The notes beneath the pieces were generated by a model that saw only the letters and a program-made list of their open reading frames with translations, had not been told where the DNA came from and searched no databases. Below are positions 38,299 to 50,541 of a DNA stretch of 64,000 nt, one piece after another; position 1 is the first letter of the stretch; the number at the start of each line of letters is the position of its first letter. The stretch comes from Polaromonas sp. (GTDB lineage: Bacteria > Pseudomonadota > Gammaproteobacteria > Burkholderiales > Burkholderiaceae_C). The stretch covers positions 1-64,000 of the forward strand of contig JAQGNE010000085.1 of the NCBI GenBank assembly GCA_028291985.1, given 5' to 3'. Made by a program: the position numbers and the translations under genes.

Positions 38299-39222
38299 TT
38301 ACCAGGCACGGGCCAGGCTGGCAAAACCATGCGGCGCGGTTTTCTCGTCTTCGAAGGTGACCACTTCATAGGCGTCTTCATGGGCCAGAAGCGCGCGCAA
38401 CAGCTTGTTGTTCATCCCATGGCCTGAGCGAAATGCACTGTACGCGGCCAGCAAAGGCTTGCCGAGCAGGTACAAATCGCCCATGGCGTCCAGGATCTTG
38501 TGCTTCACGAACTCATCGTTGTAGCGCAGGCCGTCACTGTTCAGAACCTTGTAATCGTCCATCACGATGGCGTTGTCCAGGCCGCCACCCAGTGCCAGGC
38601 CGCTGGCCCGCATCATCTCGACATCCTTGGTGAAGCCAAAGGTACGCGCCCGGGCGATGTCGCGCGTGTAAGAGCCCGAGCCGATATCAAACTCAACGCG
38701 CTGCCCGGTGGAATCGACCGCTGGATGGTCAAAATCAATCTCGAAGCTAAGCTTGTAGCCGGCGTACGGCGTAAGGCGTGCCCATTTTTTTGCTGCGCCC
38801 TCGCCTTCTTGAACCTCTACCGGCCGAAGCACGCGTACAAAGCGCTTCGGTGCGCCTTGCAAGGCAATTCCGGCCGACTGCAGCAGGAATACAAACGAAG
38901 AAGCAGAGCCGTCCAGAATCGGCACCTCTTCGGCGGTGATGTCGACATAGAGGTTGTCAATGCCCAGCCCCGCGCAGGCTGACATCAGATGCTCGACGGT
39001 GTGCACCTTCGCCTGCCCGGACGAAATCGTGGATGCCAGGCGGGTATCGGTTACCGCAAGCGCTGATATCACAATATCCACTGGCACCGGCAAATCAACA
39101 CGCCGGAAAACGATGCCGGTGTCCGGCGCGGCCGGCCGCAGGGTCAGCTCCACCCGCTGACCGCTGTGCAGGCCCACGCCAACAGCTTTGGTCAGGGACT
39201 TGAGTGTTCTTTGGGCGAGCAT
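38299..39222 (-). CDS. lpxC: UDP-3-O-acyl-N-acetylglucosamine deacetylase
   Basis: [55 protein letters not shown]. Confidence 0.98.
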   Translation of the reverse strand: MLAQRTLKSLTKAVGVGLHSGQRVELTLRPAAPDTGIVFRRVDLPVPVDIVISALAVTDTRLASTISSGQAKVHTVEHLMSACAGLGIDNLYVDITAEEVPILDGSASSFVFLLQSAGIALQGAPKRFVRVLRPVEVQEGEGAAKKWARLTPYAGYKLSFEIDFDHPAVDSTGQRVEFDIGSGSYTRDIARARTFGFTKDVEMMRASGLALGGGLDNAIVMDDYKVLNSDGLRYNDEFVKHKILDAMGDLYLLGKPLLAAYSAFRSGHGMNNKLLRALLAHEDAYEVVTFEDEKTAPHGFASLARAW

Positions 39223-39474
39223 CGTCCTATTTTAGTTAACTCACGGTGTCCTGAGCACCGCAGTGGCATTGACAAAAGACAAGGGTCGCGGACGGCTGAA
39301 ACTGCCCGGAAATCGTTATCACCTTGAAGCAGAGCCATATGGAGCCTCGCCGGCGCTACTAGCACAGCCAGCGATTGATCGAATGGAAAGCGCAGCGAGC
39401 TGCCCGGGCTTGCGTTGTGGAGCAGAGCCGTACACAAGTACGGCGAGCACCGCAAACGCGAGATCGGGTTGCGC

Positions 39475-39565
39475 AGTAGCTTTACATCCGCCCCGCAGCC
39501 GGGCCGCCCCAAGGCGGAGCAGCCCCTGCGGGGGAAAGTAGCCATACGCCGTGGCGACCGTGGGG
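39475..39565. repeat. GC-rich dispersed repeat, copy C, immediately 3' of ftsZ
   Basis: ccgcagccgggccgccccaaggcggagcagcccctgcgggggaaagtagccatacgccgtgg...; shares gccgggccgc and acgc-gtgg blocks with copy B. Confidence 0.5.
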
Positions 39566-39570
39566 GTTAC

Positions 39571-40815
39571 TCAATCTGCCTGTTTGCGCAGAAAGGCTGG
39601 AATCTCGAAGTCATCCATGCCGCCCGAAGCCAGTGCATCCACCTTGGCCGCTGCCTGGGTACGGTTGGTGCGCCACACGCTGGGCACCGTCATGTTGCCG
39701 TAGTCCGGCTGCGACGAGGCAGAACCCACGGATGATGACAAGGCACCGCCGGCGCCGCCCATACCCGCCACCGAGTTGAGGGTGGGTATGTTGAAAGGCA
39801 CGTTGTCGGTTCCCGTTCGCAGCACCTGCAGCGGCGGCGCATGGCGGCGCACGCCCTGGCGGCTAAGGCCGGTAGCCACTACCGTCACGCGGATGTCCTC
39901 GCCCAGCTTGTCGTCGTAGGCTGCGCCATAGATGACATGCGCATCAGGCGATGCATAGGCGCGTATGGTGTTCATGGCCAGCTTGGACTCGTTCAGTTTG
40001 AGCGAACCCTTCGCTGCGGTCACCAGCACCAGGACACCCTTGGCACCCGACAGGTCAATGCCTTCCAGCAACGGGCAGGCAACAGCCTGCTCGGCGGCGA
40101 TACGCGCACGGTCCGGGCCACTGGCAACGGCCGTACCCATCATGGCCTTGCCGGGCTCGCCCATCACGGTGCGCACGTCCTCGAAGTCGACGTTGACGTT
40201 GCCGTACTCGTTGATGATCTCGGCAATGCCGCCGACGGCATTCTTGAGCACATCGTTGGCATGCGCAAAAGCAGCATCCTGCGTGATGTCGTCGCCCAGC
40301 ACCTCCAGCAGCTTTTCGTTCAGCACCACGATCAGCGAGTCGACATTGGCTTCCAGCTCGGCCAGGCCCAGATCGGCGTTGGTCATGCGGCGGCCGCCTT
40401 CGAAATCGAAGGGTTTGGTCACCACCCCCACCGTCAGGATGCCCATTTCCTTGGCAACCCGAGCGATCACCGGGGCAGCGCCGGTGCCGGTGCCGCCGCC
40501 CATGCCGGCCGTGATGAACAGCATGTGCGCGCCGGTGATGGCGCTGCGGATGTCATCGACGGCAAGTTCGGCCGCATCACGGCCCTTGTCTGGCTTGCTG
40601 CCCGCACCCAGGCCGCTGCTGCCCAGCTGGATGGTCTTGTGGGCGCTGCCGCGCGCCAGCGCCTGCGCATCGGTGTTGGCGTAAATGAACTCAACGCCCT
40701 GAACGCCGCAATCGATCATGTGGCCGACGGCGTTGCCGCCGCCACCACCCACGCCGATTACCTTGATTTGTGTGCCCTGGTTGAATTCTTCGATCTCAAT
40801 CATTTCTATGCTCAT
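39571..40815 (-). CDS. ftsZ: Cell division protein FtsZ
   Basis: KVIGVGGGGGNAVGHMI, GGGTGTGAAPVIA tubulin signature, C-terminal DDFEIPAFLRKQAD. Confidence 0.99.
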   Translation of the reverse strand: MSIEMIEIEEFNQGTQIKVIGVGGGGGNAVGHMIDCGVQGVEFIYANTDAQALARGSAHKTIQLGSSGLGAGSKPDKGRDAAELAVDDIRSAITGAHMLFITAGMGGGTGTGAAPVIARVAKEMGILTVGVVTKPFDFEGGRRMTNADLGLAELEANVDSLIVVLNEKLLEVLGDDITQDAAFAHANDVLKNAVGGIAEIINEYGNVNVDFEDVRTVMGEPGKAMMGTAVASGPDRARIAAEQAVACPLLEGIDLSGAKGVLVLVTAAKGSLKLNESKLAMNTIRAYASPDAHVIYGAAYDDKLGEDIRVTVVATGLSRQGVRRHAPPLQVLRTGTDNVPFNIPTLNSVAGMGGAGGALSSSVGSASSQPDYGNMTVPSVWRTNRTQAAAKVDALASGGMDDFEIPAFLRKQAD

Positions 40816-41013
40816 GGGAGCCTCCTATATAAATTAAGTTGACTTGCCAAAATCTTCGTCACGTACAGACTGACCGTTTTCATGAGGGGGTTTCCGCGCC
40901 CCCTGATCGCTTGTGTCGTTGTGGCGCCGCTCGGATCAGCGCCAGGTGATGTTTCATCAATGCACTTCGCCGGCAATCCGGCTGACGTTCGTACACGTGG
41001 GAAAGCTTGCGCA

Positions 41014-42243
41014 TCAAAAGTTCCCCACGAACCAGTCCTTGACCCGGCCGAATGCGTTATGCACGCTGCCGGCTTTTTGGGAGACCTTGTAGCCGCGCAT
41101 GCGCGCCAGCCGGGCCTCTTCCAGCAGGCCCATGACAGTTGCCGCACGCGCTTGGGCCACCATGTCGGACAGCGCACTGGAGTAGCGCGGAATCCCCCGG
41201 CGCACCGGCTTGAGAAAAATATCTTCGCCCAGCTCTACCATGCCCGGCATGACCGCGCTGCCGCCGGTGATGACGATGCCGGAGGACAGGACCTCTTCAT
41301 AGCCTGACTCACGGATGACCTGCTGCACGAGCGAAAAAATTTCTTCGATACGCGGCTCGATCACGCCGGCCAGCGCCTGCTTGCTCAGCATGCGTGGCGC
41401 GCGGTCACCCAGGCCCGGCACCTCAACCTGGGTATCCGGGTCGGCCAGCAACTGCTTGGCCACTCCGTTCTCAACCTTGATGTCTTCTGCGTCCTTGGTG
41501 GGGGTGCGCAGCGCCATCGCAATGTCGCTGGTGATCAGGTCGCCGGCAATCGGTATCACCGCGGTATGCCGGATGGCACCGCCGGTAAAAATGGCGACAT
41601 CTGTGGTGCCGGCGCCGATATCGACCAGCGCCACGCCCAGCTCCTGCTCATCCTGCGTCAGCACCGCCAGGCTGGAGGCCAGCGGGTTCAGCATCAGCTG
41701 ATCGACCTCCAGGCCGCAGCGGCGCACGCACTTGATGATGTTTTCTGCGGCACTCTGCGCGCCGGTGACGATATGCACCTTAGCCTCCAGGCGGATGCCG
41801 CTCATGCCGATGGGCTCGCGCACATCCTGGCCGTCGATCACAAACTCTTGTGGCTCCACGAGCAACAGGCGCTGGTCGGTAGAGATGTTGATGGCCTTGG
41901 CGGTTTCGATCACGCGGGCTACATCAGCTTGGGTGACTTCCTTGTCCTTGACCGCCACCATGCCGCTGGAATTGATGCCGCGGATGTGGCTGCCGGTAAT
42001 GCCGGTGTAGACCCGCGCTATCTTGCAGTCGGCCATCAATTCAGCTTCGCGCAGCGCCTGTTGGATGCTTTGAACCGTCGCATCAATATTGACCACCACG
42101 CCACGCTTGAGCCCGCTGCTAGCCGCAATACCCAGCCCCGCCAGCTTGAGCTCGCCACCGGGCATGACCTCGGCAACAACGGCCATGACCTTGCTGGTGC
42201 CGATGTCCAGTCCCACCACGAGATCCTTGTACTCTTTGGCCAT
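41014..42243 (-). CDS. ftsA: Cell division protein FtsA
   Basis: LVVGLDIGTSKVMAVVAEV, DIGAGTTDVAIFTGG. Confidence 0.98.
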   Translation of the reverse strand: MAKEYKDLVVGLDIGTSKVMAVVAEVMPGGELKLAGLGIAASSGLKRGVVVNIDATVQSIQQALREAELMADCKIARVYTGITGSHIRGINSSGMVAVKDKEVTQADVARVIETAKAINISTDQRLLLVEPQEFVIDGQDVREPIGMSGIRLEAKVHIVTGAQSAAENIIKCVRRCGLEVDQLMLNPLASSLAVLTQDEQELGVALVDIGAGTTDVAIFTGGAIRHTAVIPIAGDLITSDIAMALRTPTKDAEDIKVENGVAKQLLADPDTQVEVPGLGDRAPRMLSKQALAGVIEPRIEEIFSLVQQVIRESGYEEVLSSGIVITGGSAVMPGMVELGEDIFLKPVRRGIPRYSSALSDMVAQARAATVMGLLEEARLARMRGYKVSQKAGSVHNAFGRVKDWFVGNF

Positions 42244-42246
42244 AAC

Positions 42247-43050
42247 TTACCTTTTCGCTTTCTTGTCTTCTTTGTCGCCCGGGATCACTGTGGTGACGCC
42301 CTTGAGCCGCAGTGCGTAACCATTGCCATAGCGCAGGTCGGCAGACTCGACGTCCCTGCCGAACCGGGCGGCCACCTGCGTCAGCGTCGACACGAAGCGC
42401 TGCACCCGCGCCTCGATCTCGCCTGCCGAACCGTGCCCGAGTTCGATGACCGCGCCGGTATCCAGATAGGCTCTCCAGCTGCCCTGCATCGTCAGCTCCA
42501 GGCCTTGCAGCTTGTCTTCGCGCTGCTCGAACAGGGGCGCCAATGTCTGATAGACGCCGAGCACGCGGGCCGCTTGCCCATCAGGGCCGTTGAGTTGCGG
42601 CAAACCCTCGGATTCGACATCGCCCGGGTTGGCTTCAAAAATCTCGCCAAAATTGTTGATGAGCCGGATGTGGCCATCCGGGCCCCAGTACGCAATTGCC
42701 TGATGCTCCTGAAGCCGCACCTTCAACTGGTTCGGGAACTGCCGTTGCACCACCGCCTGGCGTACCCAGGGCACCGACTCGAATGTTTTTTGCGTTTGGG
42801 CCAGGTCAACGGTGAAAAAATTACCCGCCAACCGCGGCGCCACATTGGCCCGCAGCGTCACGGTGTTGTTATGGGCGACGTCACCATGCACCACGATGCC
42901 GTTCAGGCTGAAGAGCGACTGGCGCATCAGCCAGCTCACCAGCAAGGTCAGAAGCATTGCCAAAAACACCAGGCACAGCAGCACCGACAGGGCGTTCATC
43001 AACTTGACGTCCGGCGGCAATGGCATAGGCAGTGGCAGCGAACGGCTCAA
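42247..43050 (-). CDS. ftsQ: Cell division protein FtsQ
   Basis: Single TM + POTRA-type region, [29 protein letters not shown]. Confidence 0.95.
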   Translation of the reverse strand: MSRSLPLPMPLPPDVKLMNALSVLLCLVFLAMLLTLLVSWLMRQSLFSLNGIVVHGDVAHNNTVTLRANVAPRLAGNFFTVDLAQTQKTFESVPWVRQAVVQRQFPNQLKVRLQEHQAIAYWGPDGHIRLINNFGEIFEANPGDVESEGLPQLNGPDGQAARVLGVYQTLAPLFEQREDKLQGLELTMQGSWRAYLDTGAVIELGHGSAGEIEARVQRFVSTLTQVAARFGRDVESADLRYGNGYALRLKGVTTVIPGDKEDKKAKR

Positions 43051-44048
43051 GCGGTGGCCCCTTTCGCTGGCCTAGCCCGTGCATCGGTTGCCGGCTGGTA
43101 GTCAAGCGAGGCTGTCTCCAGCACCGCCACGCACAGGTCTTCATAGGAAATACCGGCGGCCTGCGCCGACATCGGCACCAGTGAATGGCTGGTCATGCCG
43201 GGCGAGGTATTGATCTCCAGCAAAAACGGCTGGCGGCTGACCTTGTCAATCATCACGTCAGCCCGCGCCCAGCCCCTGCAGCCCAGGGTGCGAAAGGCGC
43301 TGAGCACCAGTTGCTGGATGTGCGCTTCCTCTCCATCGGGCAGGCCGCAGGGCACCAGGTACTGGGTGGTGTCAGTGAAGTATTTGTTCTGGTAATCGTA
43401 ATTGCCTTCCGGCGCAACAATACGGATCACGGGCAGCGCGCGGGCTTCGCTTCCTGAGCCCAATACCGGGCAGGTCACTTCGTCGCCCTCTACAAACTGC
43501 TCGCACAAAACATCCGCATCCAGGGCGCCAGCCTGTTGGACGGCTTCCTGCAGGTCTGCCGCGCGTGCCACTTTGGTGAGGCCCAGCGATGAACCCTCCC
43601 GCGCCGGCTTGACGATCAATGGCAGGCCGAGCGTTTCAGTCACAGCGTTGGCATCGGCAGCTTGCATGCTGTGCTGGCGGAGCAGGACATATCGCGGCGT
43701 GGGCAGGCCTTCGGCCAGCAAGATGCGCTTGGTCATGACCTTGTCGATGGCCATGCTGGATGCCATGACACCTGAGCCGGTGTAAGGAATGCCCAGCAAT
43801 TCGAGCGCTCCCTGGACGGTGCCGTCTTCGCCAAATCGGCCATGCAGCGCGATAAAGCAGCGGTCGAAGCCCTCTTTTTTCAGGTCGCTGATCGGCTGGC
43901 CAGCCGGGTCAAAGGCGTGGGCATCAACACCGCGTGAACGCAGTGCCTGCAACACACCAGCACCTGACATCAGCGACACCTCGCGCTCCGCCGACTGGCC
44001 GCCCATCAGTACCGCGACCTTGCCGAAATTGAAGGGTTTTAGCGTCAT
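43047..44048 (-). CDS. ddlB: D-alanine--D-alanine ligase
   Basis: [40 protein letters not shown] at 44048 preferred. Confidence 0.97.
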   Translation of the reverse strand: MTLKPFNFGKVAVLMGGQSAEREVSLMSGAGVLQALRSRGVDAHAFDPAGQPISDLKKEGFDRCFIALHGRFGEDGTVQGALELLGIPYTGSGVMASSMAIDKVMTKRILLAEGLPTPRYVLLRQHSMQAADANAVTETLGLPLIVKPAREGSSLGLTKVARAADLQEAVQQAGALDADVLCEQFVEGDEVTCPVLGSGSEARALPVIRIVAPEGNYDYQNKYFTDTTQYLVPCGLPDGEEAHIQQLVLSAFRTLGCRGWARADVMIDKVSRQPFLLEINTSPGMTSHSLVPMSAQAAGISYEDLCVAVLETASLDYQPATDARARPAKGATA

Positions 44049-44095
44049 ATCCCAATACCCAAAAGGCACATATGCTCTTGTTTTAGTAGCATATC
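44041..44095. repeat. Probable dispersed repeat, copy 9, at murC 3' end/ddlB start
   Basis: Reverse complement tatgctactaaaacaagagcatatgtgccttttgggtattgggatatgac; encodes [15 protein letters not shown]. Confidence 0.5.
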
Positions 44096-45478
44096 AACAA
44101 CTTTCTGGGGCACGGCGCCAATCGAACCGGCACCCATGCACAGCACCACATCACCGCCCAGGGCGTTGTCCAGAATCGCCTGCGGCAAGTCATCGATCGC
44201 ATCGACAAACACCGGCTCCACCTTGCCGGCCACGCGCAAGGCGCGCGTCAGCGAGCGTCCATCAGCAGCGACGATCGGCGCTTCCCCGGCGGCGTAGACT
44301 TCGGACAGCATGACGAGGTCGGCATGCCCGATGACCTTGACAAAATCTTCAAAACAGTCACGGGTGCGTGTGTAGCGGTGCGGCTGGAAGGCCAGTACCA
44401 GACGCCGGCCCGGGAAGGCGCCGCGCGCCGCGGCAAGGGTGGCAGCCATTTCCACCGGATGGTGTCCGTAGTCTTCAATCAGGGTAAACGAGCCGCCCGC
44501 TTTTGCAGGCACTTCGCCATAACTCTGAAACCGGCGGCCTACACCGGTGAATTCAGCCAGCGCTTTTTGCACGGCTGCATCGGGCACATTGAGTTCAACC
44601 GCCACCGCAATGGCCGACAGCGCATTGAGCACGTTGTGCTCACCCGCCAGGTTCAGCACCACATCCAGGTCGGGCAGCGTGACGCCGTTGCGACGCTGTG
44701 CCGTGAAATGCATCTGCGTGCCCACCGGTCGCACATGGATGGCTCGCACCTCGGCGTCCTCGCCAAACCCGTAGCTGGTGACCGGGCAGGACACCTGCGG
44801 AAGTATCTCGCGCACGGCGGCATCGTCGGTGCACAGGATGGCGGTGCCGTAAAACGGCATGCGGTGCAGAAAGTCGACGAATGCTTTCTTCAGATTCCCA
44901 AAATCATGGCCATAGGTTTCCATATGGTCGGCATCGATATTCGTCACCACCGCCATCACCGGCAACAGGTTCAGGAAGGATGCGTCGGACTCATCTGCCT
45001 CGACCACGATGTAGTCGCCCAGGCCGAGCTTGGCGTTTGCCCCGGCGCTGTTGAGTCGCCCGCCGATAACGAAGGTAGGGTCAAGCCCGGCTTCTGCCAG
45101 GATGCAGGCGACCAGGCTGGTGGTGGTGGTCTTGCCGTGGGTTCCAGCAATCGCAATGCCCTGCTTCAGGCGCATCAACTCGGCCAGCATCAACGCACGA
45201 GGGACGACCGGAATGCGTTTCTCGCGTGCCGCCACGACCTCAGGGTTGTCCGCCTGCACAGCAGTAGAGGTCACTACCGCATCGACAGTAGCCAGGTTTT
45301 CGGCTGCGTGGCCAACGAAGGTCTTGATGCCCAGGCTGGCCAAGCGTCTGAGCGTGGGGCTGTCTGACAGATCAGAGCCCGAGATCACATAACCCAGGTT
45401 GTGCAGGACCTCGGCGATGCCCGACATGCCCGAGCCACCCAGGCCGATGAAGTGAATGTTCTTGATGGCGTGCTTCAT
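44045..45478 (-). CDS. murC: UDP-N-acetylmuramate--L-alanine ligase
   Basis: [33 protein letters not shown]. Confidence 0.97.
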   Translation of the reverse strand: MKHAIKNIHFIGLGGSGMSGIAEVLHNLGYVISGSDLSDSPTLRRLASLGIKTFVGHAAENLATVDAVVTSTAVQADNPEVVAAREKRIPVVPRALMLAELMRLKQGIAIAGTHGKTTTTSLVACILAEAGLDPTFVIGGRLNSAGANAKLGLGDYIVVEADESDASFLNLLPVMAVVTNIDADHMETYGHDFGNLKKAFVDFLHRMPFYGTAILCTDDAAVREILPQVSCPVTSYGFGEDAEVRAIHVRPVGTQMHFTAQRRNGVTLPDLDVVLNLAGEHNVLNALSAIAVAVELNVPDAAVQKALAEFTGVGRRFQSYGEVPAKAGGSFTLIEDYGHHPVEMAATLAAARGAFPGRRLVLAFQPHRYTRTRDCFEDFVKVIGHADLVMLSEVYAAGEAPIVAADGRSLTRALRVAGKVEPVFVDAIDDLPQAILDNALGGDVVLCMGAGSIGAVPQKVVDMLLKQEHMCLLGIGI

Positions 45479-46578
45479 GTCGCCAATTCCTCACAGGCTG
45501 CGACCAGGCGCGCAGTGGCTTCAGTTTTTTGCATGTTTTTGGCCTGTAGCCCAATATTCATAAGGACTATTCGCTCTGTTTTTTGTAGCATGTCAGCGAG
45601 TTTTACCGGCGTCAGGTCGCGCTGCTGTATCAGCCAGCCGCCGCCTTGTTCCACCAGAAATCTGGCGTTGGTCGTCTGGTGGTCATCAACCGCAGAGGGA
45701 AACGGCACGAACAGCGCCGCTGCGCCGATGGCGGCTATTTCGGTGACGGTACTGGCGCCAGCACGGCAGATGATCAGGTCCGCATCGGCAAACGCGCTGG
45801 CGGTGTCGTCAATAAAGGGCGTCAGACTCGCTTCAACCCCTGCAGCCGCATAGTTGGCACGCAGCGCCTCGATCTGCAACGCGCCACTTTGATGGAGCAC
45901 GATCGGCCGCTGTGCAGGCGGCATCAACGCAAGTGCCTGCGGCACCAGCGTGTTCAAGGCTTTCGCGCCAAGACTGCCGCCGACCACCAGCAGGCGCAAG
46001 GGCCCGGTACGCCCTGCAAAACGTTCTTCAGGTCCCGGCTTGCTGGTAAAAGCGACTCGCAGCGGGTTGCCCACGCAGTCGGCGTTTTTCAGCGTTTGGG
46101 GGAAAGCGGTAAAGACCCGGTCGGCCACGCCAGCCAGCACCTTGTTGACCAGACCAGCCACCGAATTCTGCTCGTGCAGCACCAGCGGCTTGCCCAGCAG
46201 CACACTCATCATGCCGGCCGGAAACGCGATATAGCCGCCGAGCCCCACCACCACATCAGGCCTGACACGCCGGATGACCGCGATGCTTTGCCAGAAGGCT
46301 TTCAGCAAACGAAGCGGCAGCAGGCCCAACGTGAGCGGGCCCTTGCCGCGAACCCCCGAGAAAGCGATCGATTCAAAGGCAAAGCCGCGCGGCGGCACGA
46401 GTTGGCTTTCCATGCTGGGCCGGCCGGCGCTGCCCTGGCCGCCCAGCCAGTGCACACGCCAGCCGCGCTCGCGCAGGGCTTCGGCAACCGCAAGGCCTGG
46501 AAAGATATGGCCGCCGGTGCCACCCGCCATGACCAGCGCGGTCTTCTTCTGCAGACTTTGGTTGTCCACTCGCTTCAT
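45475..46578 (-). CDS. murG: UDP-N-acetylglucosamine--N-acetylmuramyl-(pentapeptide) pyrophosphoryl-undecaprenol GlcNAc transferase
   Basis: [53 protein letters not shown] at 46578 overlaps ftsW stop. Confidence 0.97.
   Translation of the reverse strand: MKRVDNQSLQKKTALVMAGGTGGHIFPGLAVAEALRERGWRVHWLGGQGSAGRPSMESQLVPPRGFAFESIAFSGVRGKGPLTLGLLPLRLLKAFWQSIAVIRRVRPDVVVGLGGYIAFPAGMMSVLLGKPLVLHEQNSVAGLVNKVLAGVADRVFTAFPQTLKNADCVGNPLRVAFTSKPGPEERFAGRTGPLRLLVVGGSLGAKALNTLVPQALALMPPAQRPIVLHQSGALQIEALRANYAAAGVEASLTPFIDDTASAFADADLIICRAGASTVTEIAAIGAAALFVPFPSAVDDHQTTNARFLVEQGGGWLIQQRDLTPVKLADMLQKTERIVLMNIGLQAKNMQKTEATARLVAACEELAT
45528..45595. repeat. Probable dispersed repeat, copy 10, within murG 3' coding region
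   Basis: Reverse complement atgctacaaaaaacagagcgaatagtccttatgaatattgggctacaggccaaaaacatgc. Confidence 0.55.
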
Positions 46579-47864
46579 AGTCTGCCTCCGCGCATCAGCA
46601 GGCGGTTCTCGTAATCGATCCGCAACACGACCGCCAGCGAGATCAGGTTCATCACGATGGCCGAGCCGCCGAAACTCATCAGAGGCAGCGTTAGCCCCTT
46701 GGTGGGCAAGGCGCCCAGGTTGACGCCGATATTGATGAAGGTCTGAAAACCGATCCAGATGCCGACACCCTGCGCAACCAGCCCGGCAAACAGGCGATCC
46801 AGCGCAATCGACTGGCGGCCGATGTGCATGATGCGGCGAGTCATCCACATGAAGAGCGCGATCACCGTCAACACACCGATCAGTCCGAACTCCTCTCCAA
46901 TCACAGCCATCAGAAAATCGGTATGGGCCTCGGGTAGCCAGTGCAGTTTTTCGATGCTGCCGCCGAGCCCCACGCCAAAAATCTCTCCGCGACCGAAGGC
47001 GATCAATGAATGCGACAACTGGTAGCCCTTGCCCAGCGCGTATTTTTCACTCCAGGGGTCGAGGTAGGCAAAAATACGCTCGCGCCGCCATTCGCTGAGC
47101 ATGACCATCAGCGCAAAGGCAATCACCACCACCGTGGCGATCACCGCGAACATGCGCACATTCACGCCGCCCAGAAATAGAATGCCCATGGCGATCACCG
47201 ATATCACCATGAAGGCACCCATGTCGGGCTCGGCCAGCAGCAGCAGGCCCACCAGACCTATGGCCGCGGCCATGGGCAATACCGCGCGAAAGAACTTTTC
47301 TTTGACTTCCATCTTGCGCACCATGTAATCGGCGGCATACAGCAGCACCGCAAACTTGGCCAGTTCGGACGGCTGAAAATTCATGAGGCCGAGGGAGATC
47401 CAGCGGCGCGCGCCGTTCACGCCCTTGCCCACATAAGGCACCAGCACCAGTATCAGCAGCATCAGCGAAAAAATGAACAGCCAGGGCGCGAGCTTTTCCC
47501 AGGCCGACATCGGCACCTGAAAAGCAAGCCACGCCACCAGGATGGCTACCACCATCGACAGCATGTGCCGGGTCAGAAAATGCGTTTGTGCATAACGCGC
47601 AAATTTGGGGTTGTCGGGCATGGCAACCGTTGCGGAATAGACCATGACCAGGCCCCACATCAGCAAGGCGAGCGTGACCCAGACCAGCGCCCTGTCAAAG
47701 CCGGCCATGCGTACCGGCGCATTGGGCTTGCGGGAAAGGCTGTGCCCGCCGAGCCGAACCGGCAAGGCAACCGAGGTGGCCTTGCCGGCGCCGGAAAACC
47801 AGCCCGCAAAACGGCCCGACAACCTGTCGGTCAGACGCGAGCCGAGACGCGTTGCGGCGGTCAC
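46575..47864 (-). CDS. ftsW: Lipid II polymerase FtsW (SEDS family)
   Basis: [44 protein letters not shown]. Confidence 0.97.
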   Translation of the reverse strand: MTAATRLGSRLTDRLSGRFAGWFSGAGKATSVALPVRLGGHSLSRKPNAPVRMAGFDRALVWVTLALLMWGLVMVYSATVAMPDNPKFARYAQTHFLTRHMLSMVVAILVAWLAFQVPMSAWEKLAPWLFIFSLMLLILVLVPYVGKGVNGARRWISLGLMNFQPSELAKFAVLLYAADYMVRKMEVKEKFFRAVLPMAAAIGLVGLLLLAEPDMGAFMVISVIAMGILFLGGVNVRMFAVIATVVVIAFALMVMLSEWRRERIFAYLDPWSEKYALGKGYQLSHSLIAFGRGEIFGVGLGGSIEKLHWLPEAHTDFLMAVIGEEFGLIGVLTVIALFMWMTRRIMHIGRQSIALDRLFAGLVAQGVGIWIGFQTFINIGVNLGALPTKGLTLPLMSFGGSAIVMNLISLAVVLRIDYENRLLMRGGRL

Positions 47865-49366
47865 AGCACTGCTCCTTCTTCAAGCGCAAGCTCCCGCACG
47901 GCATCGCAAAAAACCTGGGCCCGGTGCTCGTAATTGCTGAACATGTCAAAGCTTGCGCAGGCCGGCGACATCAATACCGCGTCGCCAGGGCGCGCATGTG
48001 CAGCCGCCTGCGCGACGGCCTGCTGCATTGATGGTGCATGCAGCAGCGAAACAGCGGTGTCCTTCAGGGCCGCCTGGATAAGCGGCGCGTCCCGTCCGAT
48101 CAGGATGGCAGCCCTGGCGTAGCGGGCAACCGGGTCAGCCAGCGGCGAGAAATCCTGCCCTTTGCCTTCACCGCCCAGAATCACCACCAGCTTGCGCTCG
48201 GAGCCCAGGCCGGCCAATGCGGCGACGGTAGCCCCGACGTTGGTGCCCTTGCTATCGTCAAAATACTCGACGTCATGCACCACTGCAACCGACTCGACAC
48301 GGTGCGGCTCACCCCGGTAGTCGCGCAGGGCATGTAGCATGGCCGCCAGGCCGCAGCCCGCAGCGCTGGCCAATGCCAGGGCCGCCAGCGCGTTGCAGGC
48401 GTTGTGACGACCACGAATACGCAAGGCATCCAGCGGCATCAGACGCTGGATATGCAACTCGATTTCCTCGCCTTTCTTGCGCCTGAAGGTTTCGTCGGCC
48501 TCTGCGGCCCGCACCAGCCAGGCCATGCCATTGACGGTTTCAATGCCATAGTCACCGGCACGCCGGGGTTCGTCACTCCCGAAAGTCGCATAGCTGCGTA
48601 GCTGCTTGCCCTTGACCGGCGCCGGAAGCGCGGACATCACCCGTGCGTCGTCACGGTTGAGCAGCATGATGCCGCTGGTACCGAAAACATTGGCCTTGGC
48701 TGCTGCATACGCCGGCAAGGTTTCATGCCAGTCCAGGTGGTCCTGGGTAATGTTCAAAATGGTGGCGATGCCCGGCTCGAAGCTGCTGACACCGTCGAGC
48801 TGAAAGCTGGACAGCTCCAGCACCCACACCTCAGGCAGTGCGGTACCTGCCTCTTTTGCAGTGATGGCCTCTGCCAGCGTGTCGAGCAGCGTGGGGCCGA
48901 TATTTCCGGCAACCGCTACCGATTTGCCAGCGCGGCGGGCCAATTCGCCCGTCAGCGCTGTAACCGTCGTCTTGCCGTTGGTGCCGGTGATGCCGATGAC
49001 CTGCGGCGAATAGGCATCGCTCGCCTTCAACTCGGCCAGTGCCTGGGCAAACAGGCTGAGTTCGTTGCCGCAGTTGAGGCCTTGCGCCCTTGCGGCCTGC
49101 ATTACGCCAGCCACCGAGCGGGGGGACAGGCCGGGGCCTTTGAACACCGCATCGAAACGGCTGCTCATCAGCAGCACTTCCGACATGTCGGCGTGGATGA
49201 ATCGCACTTGCGCAAGCGTCTCATTCAATACCGCAAGCGCCGGTGGCGACTCCCGGGTGTCGGCCACGGTCACCTGCGCACCAGAGCGTGTGCACCAGCG
49301 AGCAAGCGCCAGCCCCGAGGCGCCCAGCCCCAGCACCAGTATGTTTTGACCGGCCAGGCTTTTCAT
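47861..49366 (-). CDS. murD: UDP-N-acetylmuramoylalanine--D-glutamate ligase
   Basis: [35 protein letters not shown]. Confidence 0.97.
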   Translation of the reverse strand: MKSLAGQNILVLGLGASGLALARWCTRSGAQVTVADTRESPPALAVLNETLAQVRFIHADMSEVLLMSSRFDAVFKGPGLSPRSVAGVMQAARAQGLNCGNELSLFAQALAELKASDAYSPQVIGITGTNGKTTVTALTGELARRAGKSVAVAGNIGPTLLDTLAEAITAKEAGTALPEVWVLELSSFQLDGVSSFEPGIATILNITQDHLDWHETLPAYAAAKANVFGTSGIMLLNRDDARVMSALPAPVKGKQLRSYATFGSDEPRRAGDYGIETVNGMAWLVRAAEADETFRRKKGEEIELHIQRLMPLDALRIRGRHNACNALAALALASAAGCGLAAMLHALRDYRGEPHRVESVAVVHDVEYFDDSKGTNVGATVAALAGLGSERKLVVILGGEGKGQDFSPLADPVARYARAAILIGRDAPLIQAALKDTAVSLLHAPSMQQAVAQAAAHARPGDAVLMSPACASFDMFSNYEHRAQVFCDAVRELALEEGAVL

Positions 49367-50541
49367 CTCAGCTTCAAGGTGGACAGGCCGACCAGACACA
49401 GCAGCATGGTGATGATCCAGAAGCGCACCACAACCTGGGTTTCTTTCCAGCCGCTTTTTTCGAAATGGTGATGCAGGGGTGCCATCTTGAGGATGCGCCG
49501 ACCCTCGCCGAAACGCTTCTTGGTGTACTTGAAGTACATCACCTGCAGCATGACCGACAAGGCCTCCACGACAAAAATTCCGCCCATGATGGCGAGCACG
49601 ATCTCCTGGCGAACAATGACCGCAATCGTACCCAGAGAGGCGCCCAGCGCGAGGGCGCCAACGTCACCCATGAAGACTTGTGCAGGATGGGTGTTGAACC
49701 ACAGAAACGCCAGACCGGCGCCCGCCATGGCCGCGCAAAAAATCAGCAATTCACCCGACCCGGGAATGTGCGGAAACAGCAGGTACTTTGAATAGACAGA
49801 GCTTCCGGTGACATAGGCAAAAACGCCCAGCGCGGAACCCACCATCACCACCGGCATGATAGCCAGCCCGTCCAGCCCGTCGGTGAGGTTCACGGCATTG
49901 CTGGAACCCACAATGACCAGATAGGTCAGGATGACAAAGCCGAACACACCCAGGGGATAGCTGACCTCCTTGACGAAAGGCACGAGAAGACCGGCCTTGG
50001 GCGGCAGGTCGATATCAAAGCCCGAGCTGGCCCAGTTGACAAAGAGCTCCAGCACGCGAATGTTGGAACTCTCGGAGATGCTGAAAACCAGGTACACAGC
50101 CGCCATGAGGCCAATCACGGATTGCCAGAAGTATTTTTCGCGTGAGCGCATGCCTTCCGGGTCTTTCTTCACGACCTTGCGCCAGTCATCGACCCATCCG
50201 ATGGCGCCGAAGCCCAACGTCACCAGCAACACAATCCAGACAAAGCGGTTGGACAGGTCAAACCAGAGCAGTGTTGAAATCGCAATACACAGCAGGATCA
50301 ACACGCCGCCCATGGTGGGCGTTCCGGATTTGCTCAGGTGCGACTGCATGGCATAGCCGCGAATAGGCTGGCCGATCTTCAGGGCGGTCAGCCGCCGGAT
50401 GACAAAAGGACCGGCACAAAGGCCGAGAAGCAGCGCCGTCAGCGCGGCCATGACAGCGCGAAACGTCAGGTACTGGAACACGCGAAAAAAACCGAACTCC
50501 GGAGAAATCGACTGAAGCCACTGGGCCAGGCTAAGCAGCAT
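49363..50541 (-). CDS. mraY: Phospho-N-acetylmuramoyl-pentapeptide-transferase
   Basis: [45 protein letters not shown]. Confidence 0.98.
   Translation of the reverse strand: MLLSLAQWLQSISPEFGFFRVFQYLTFRAVMAALTALLLGLCAGPFVIRRLTALKIGQPIRGYAMQSHLSKSGTPTMGGVLILLCIAISTLLWFDLSNRFVWIVLLVTLGFGAIGWVDDWRKVVKKDPEGMRSREKYFWQSVIGLMAAVYLVFSISESSNIRVLELFVNWASSGFDIDLPPKAGLLVPFVKEVSYPLGVFGFVILTYLVIVGSSNAVNLTDGLDGLAIMPVVMVGSALGVFAYVTGSSVYSKYLLFPHIPGSGELLIFCAAMAGAGLAFLWFNTHPAQVFMGDVGALALGASLGTIAVIVRQEIVLAIMGGIFVVEALSVMLQVMYFKYTKKRFGEGRRILKMAPLHHHFEKSGWKETQVVVRFWIITMLLCLVGLSTLKLR

Noticed and set aside
39841-40842. 333-aa plus-strand ORF
   Set aside because: Antisense to ftsZ; shadow ORF.
41566-43101. 511-aa plus-strand ORF
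   Set aside because: Antisense to ftsA/ftsQ; His/Arg/Gln-rich shadow composition, no family motif.
44324-45367. 347-aa plus-strand ORF
   Set aside because: Antisense to murC; shadow ORF.
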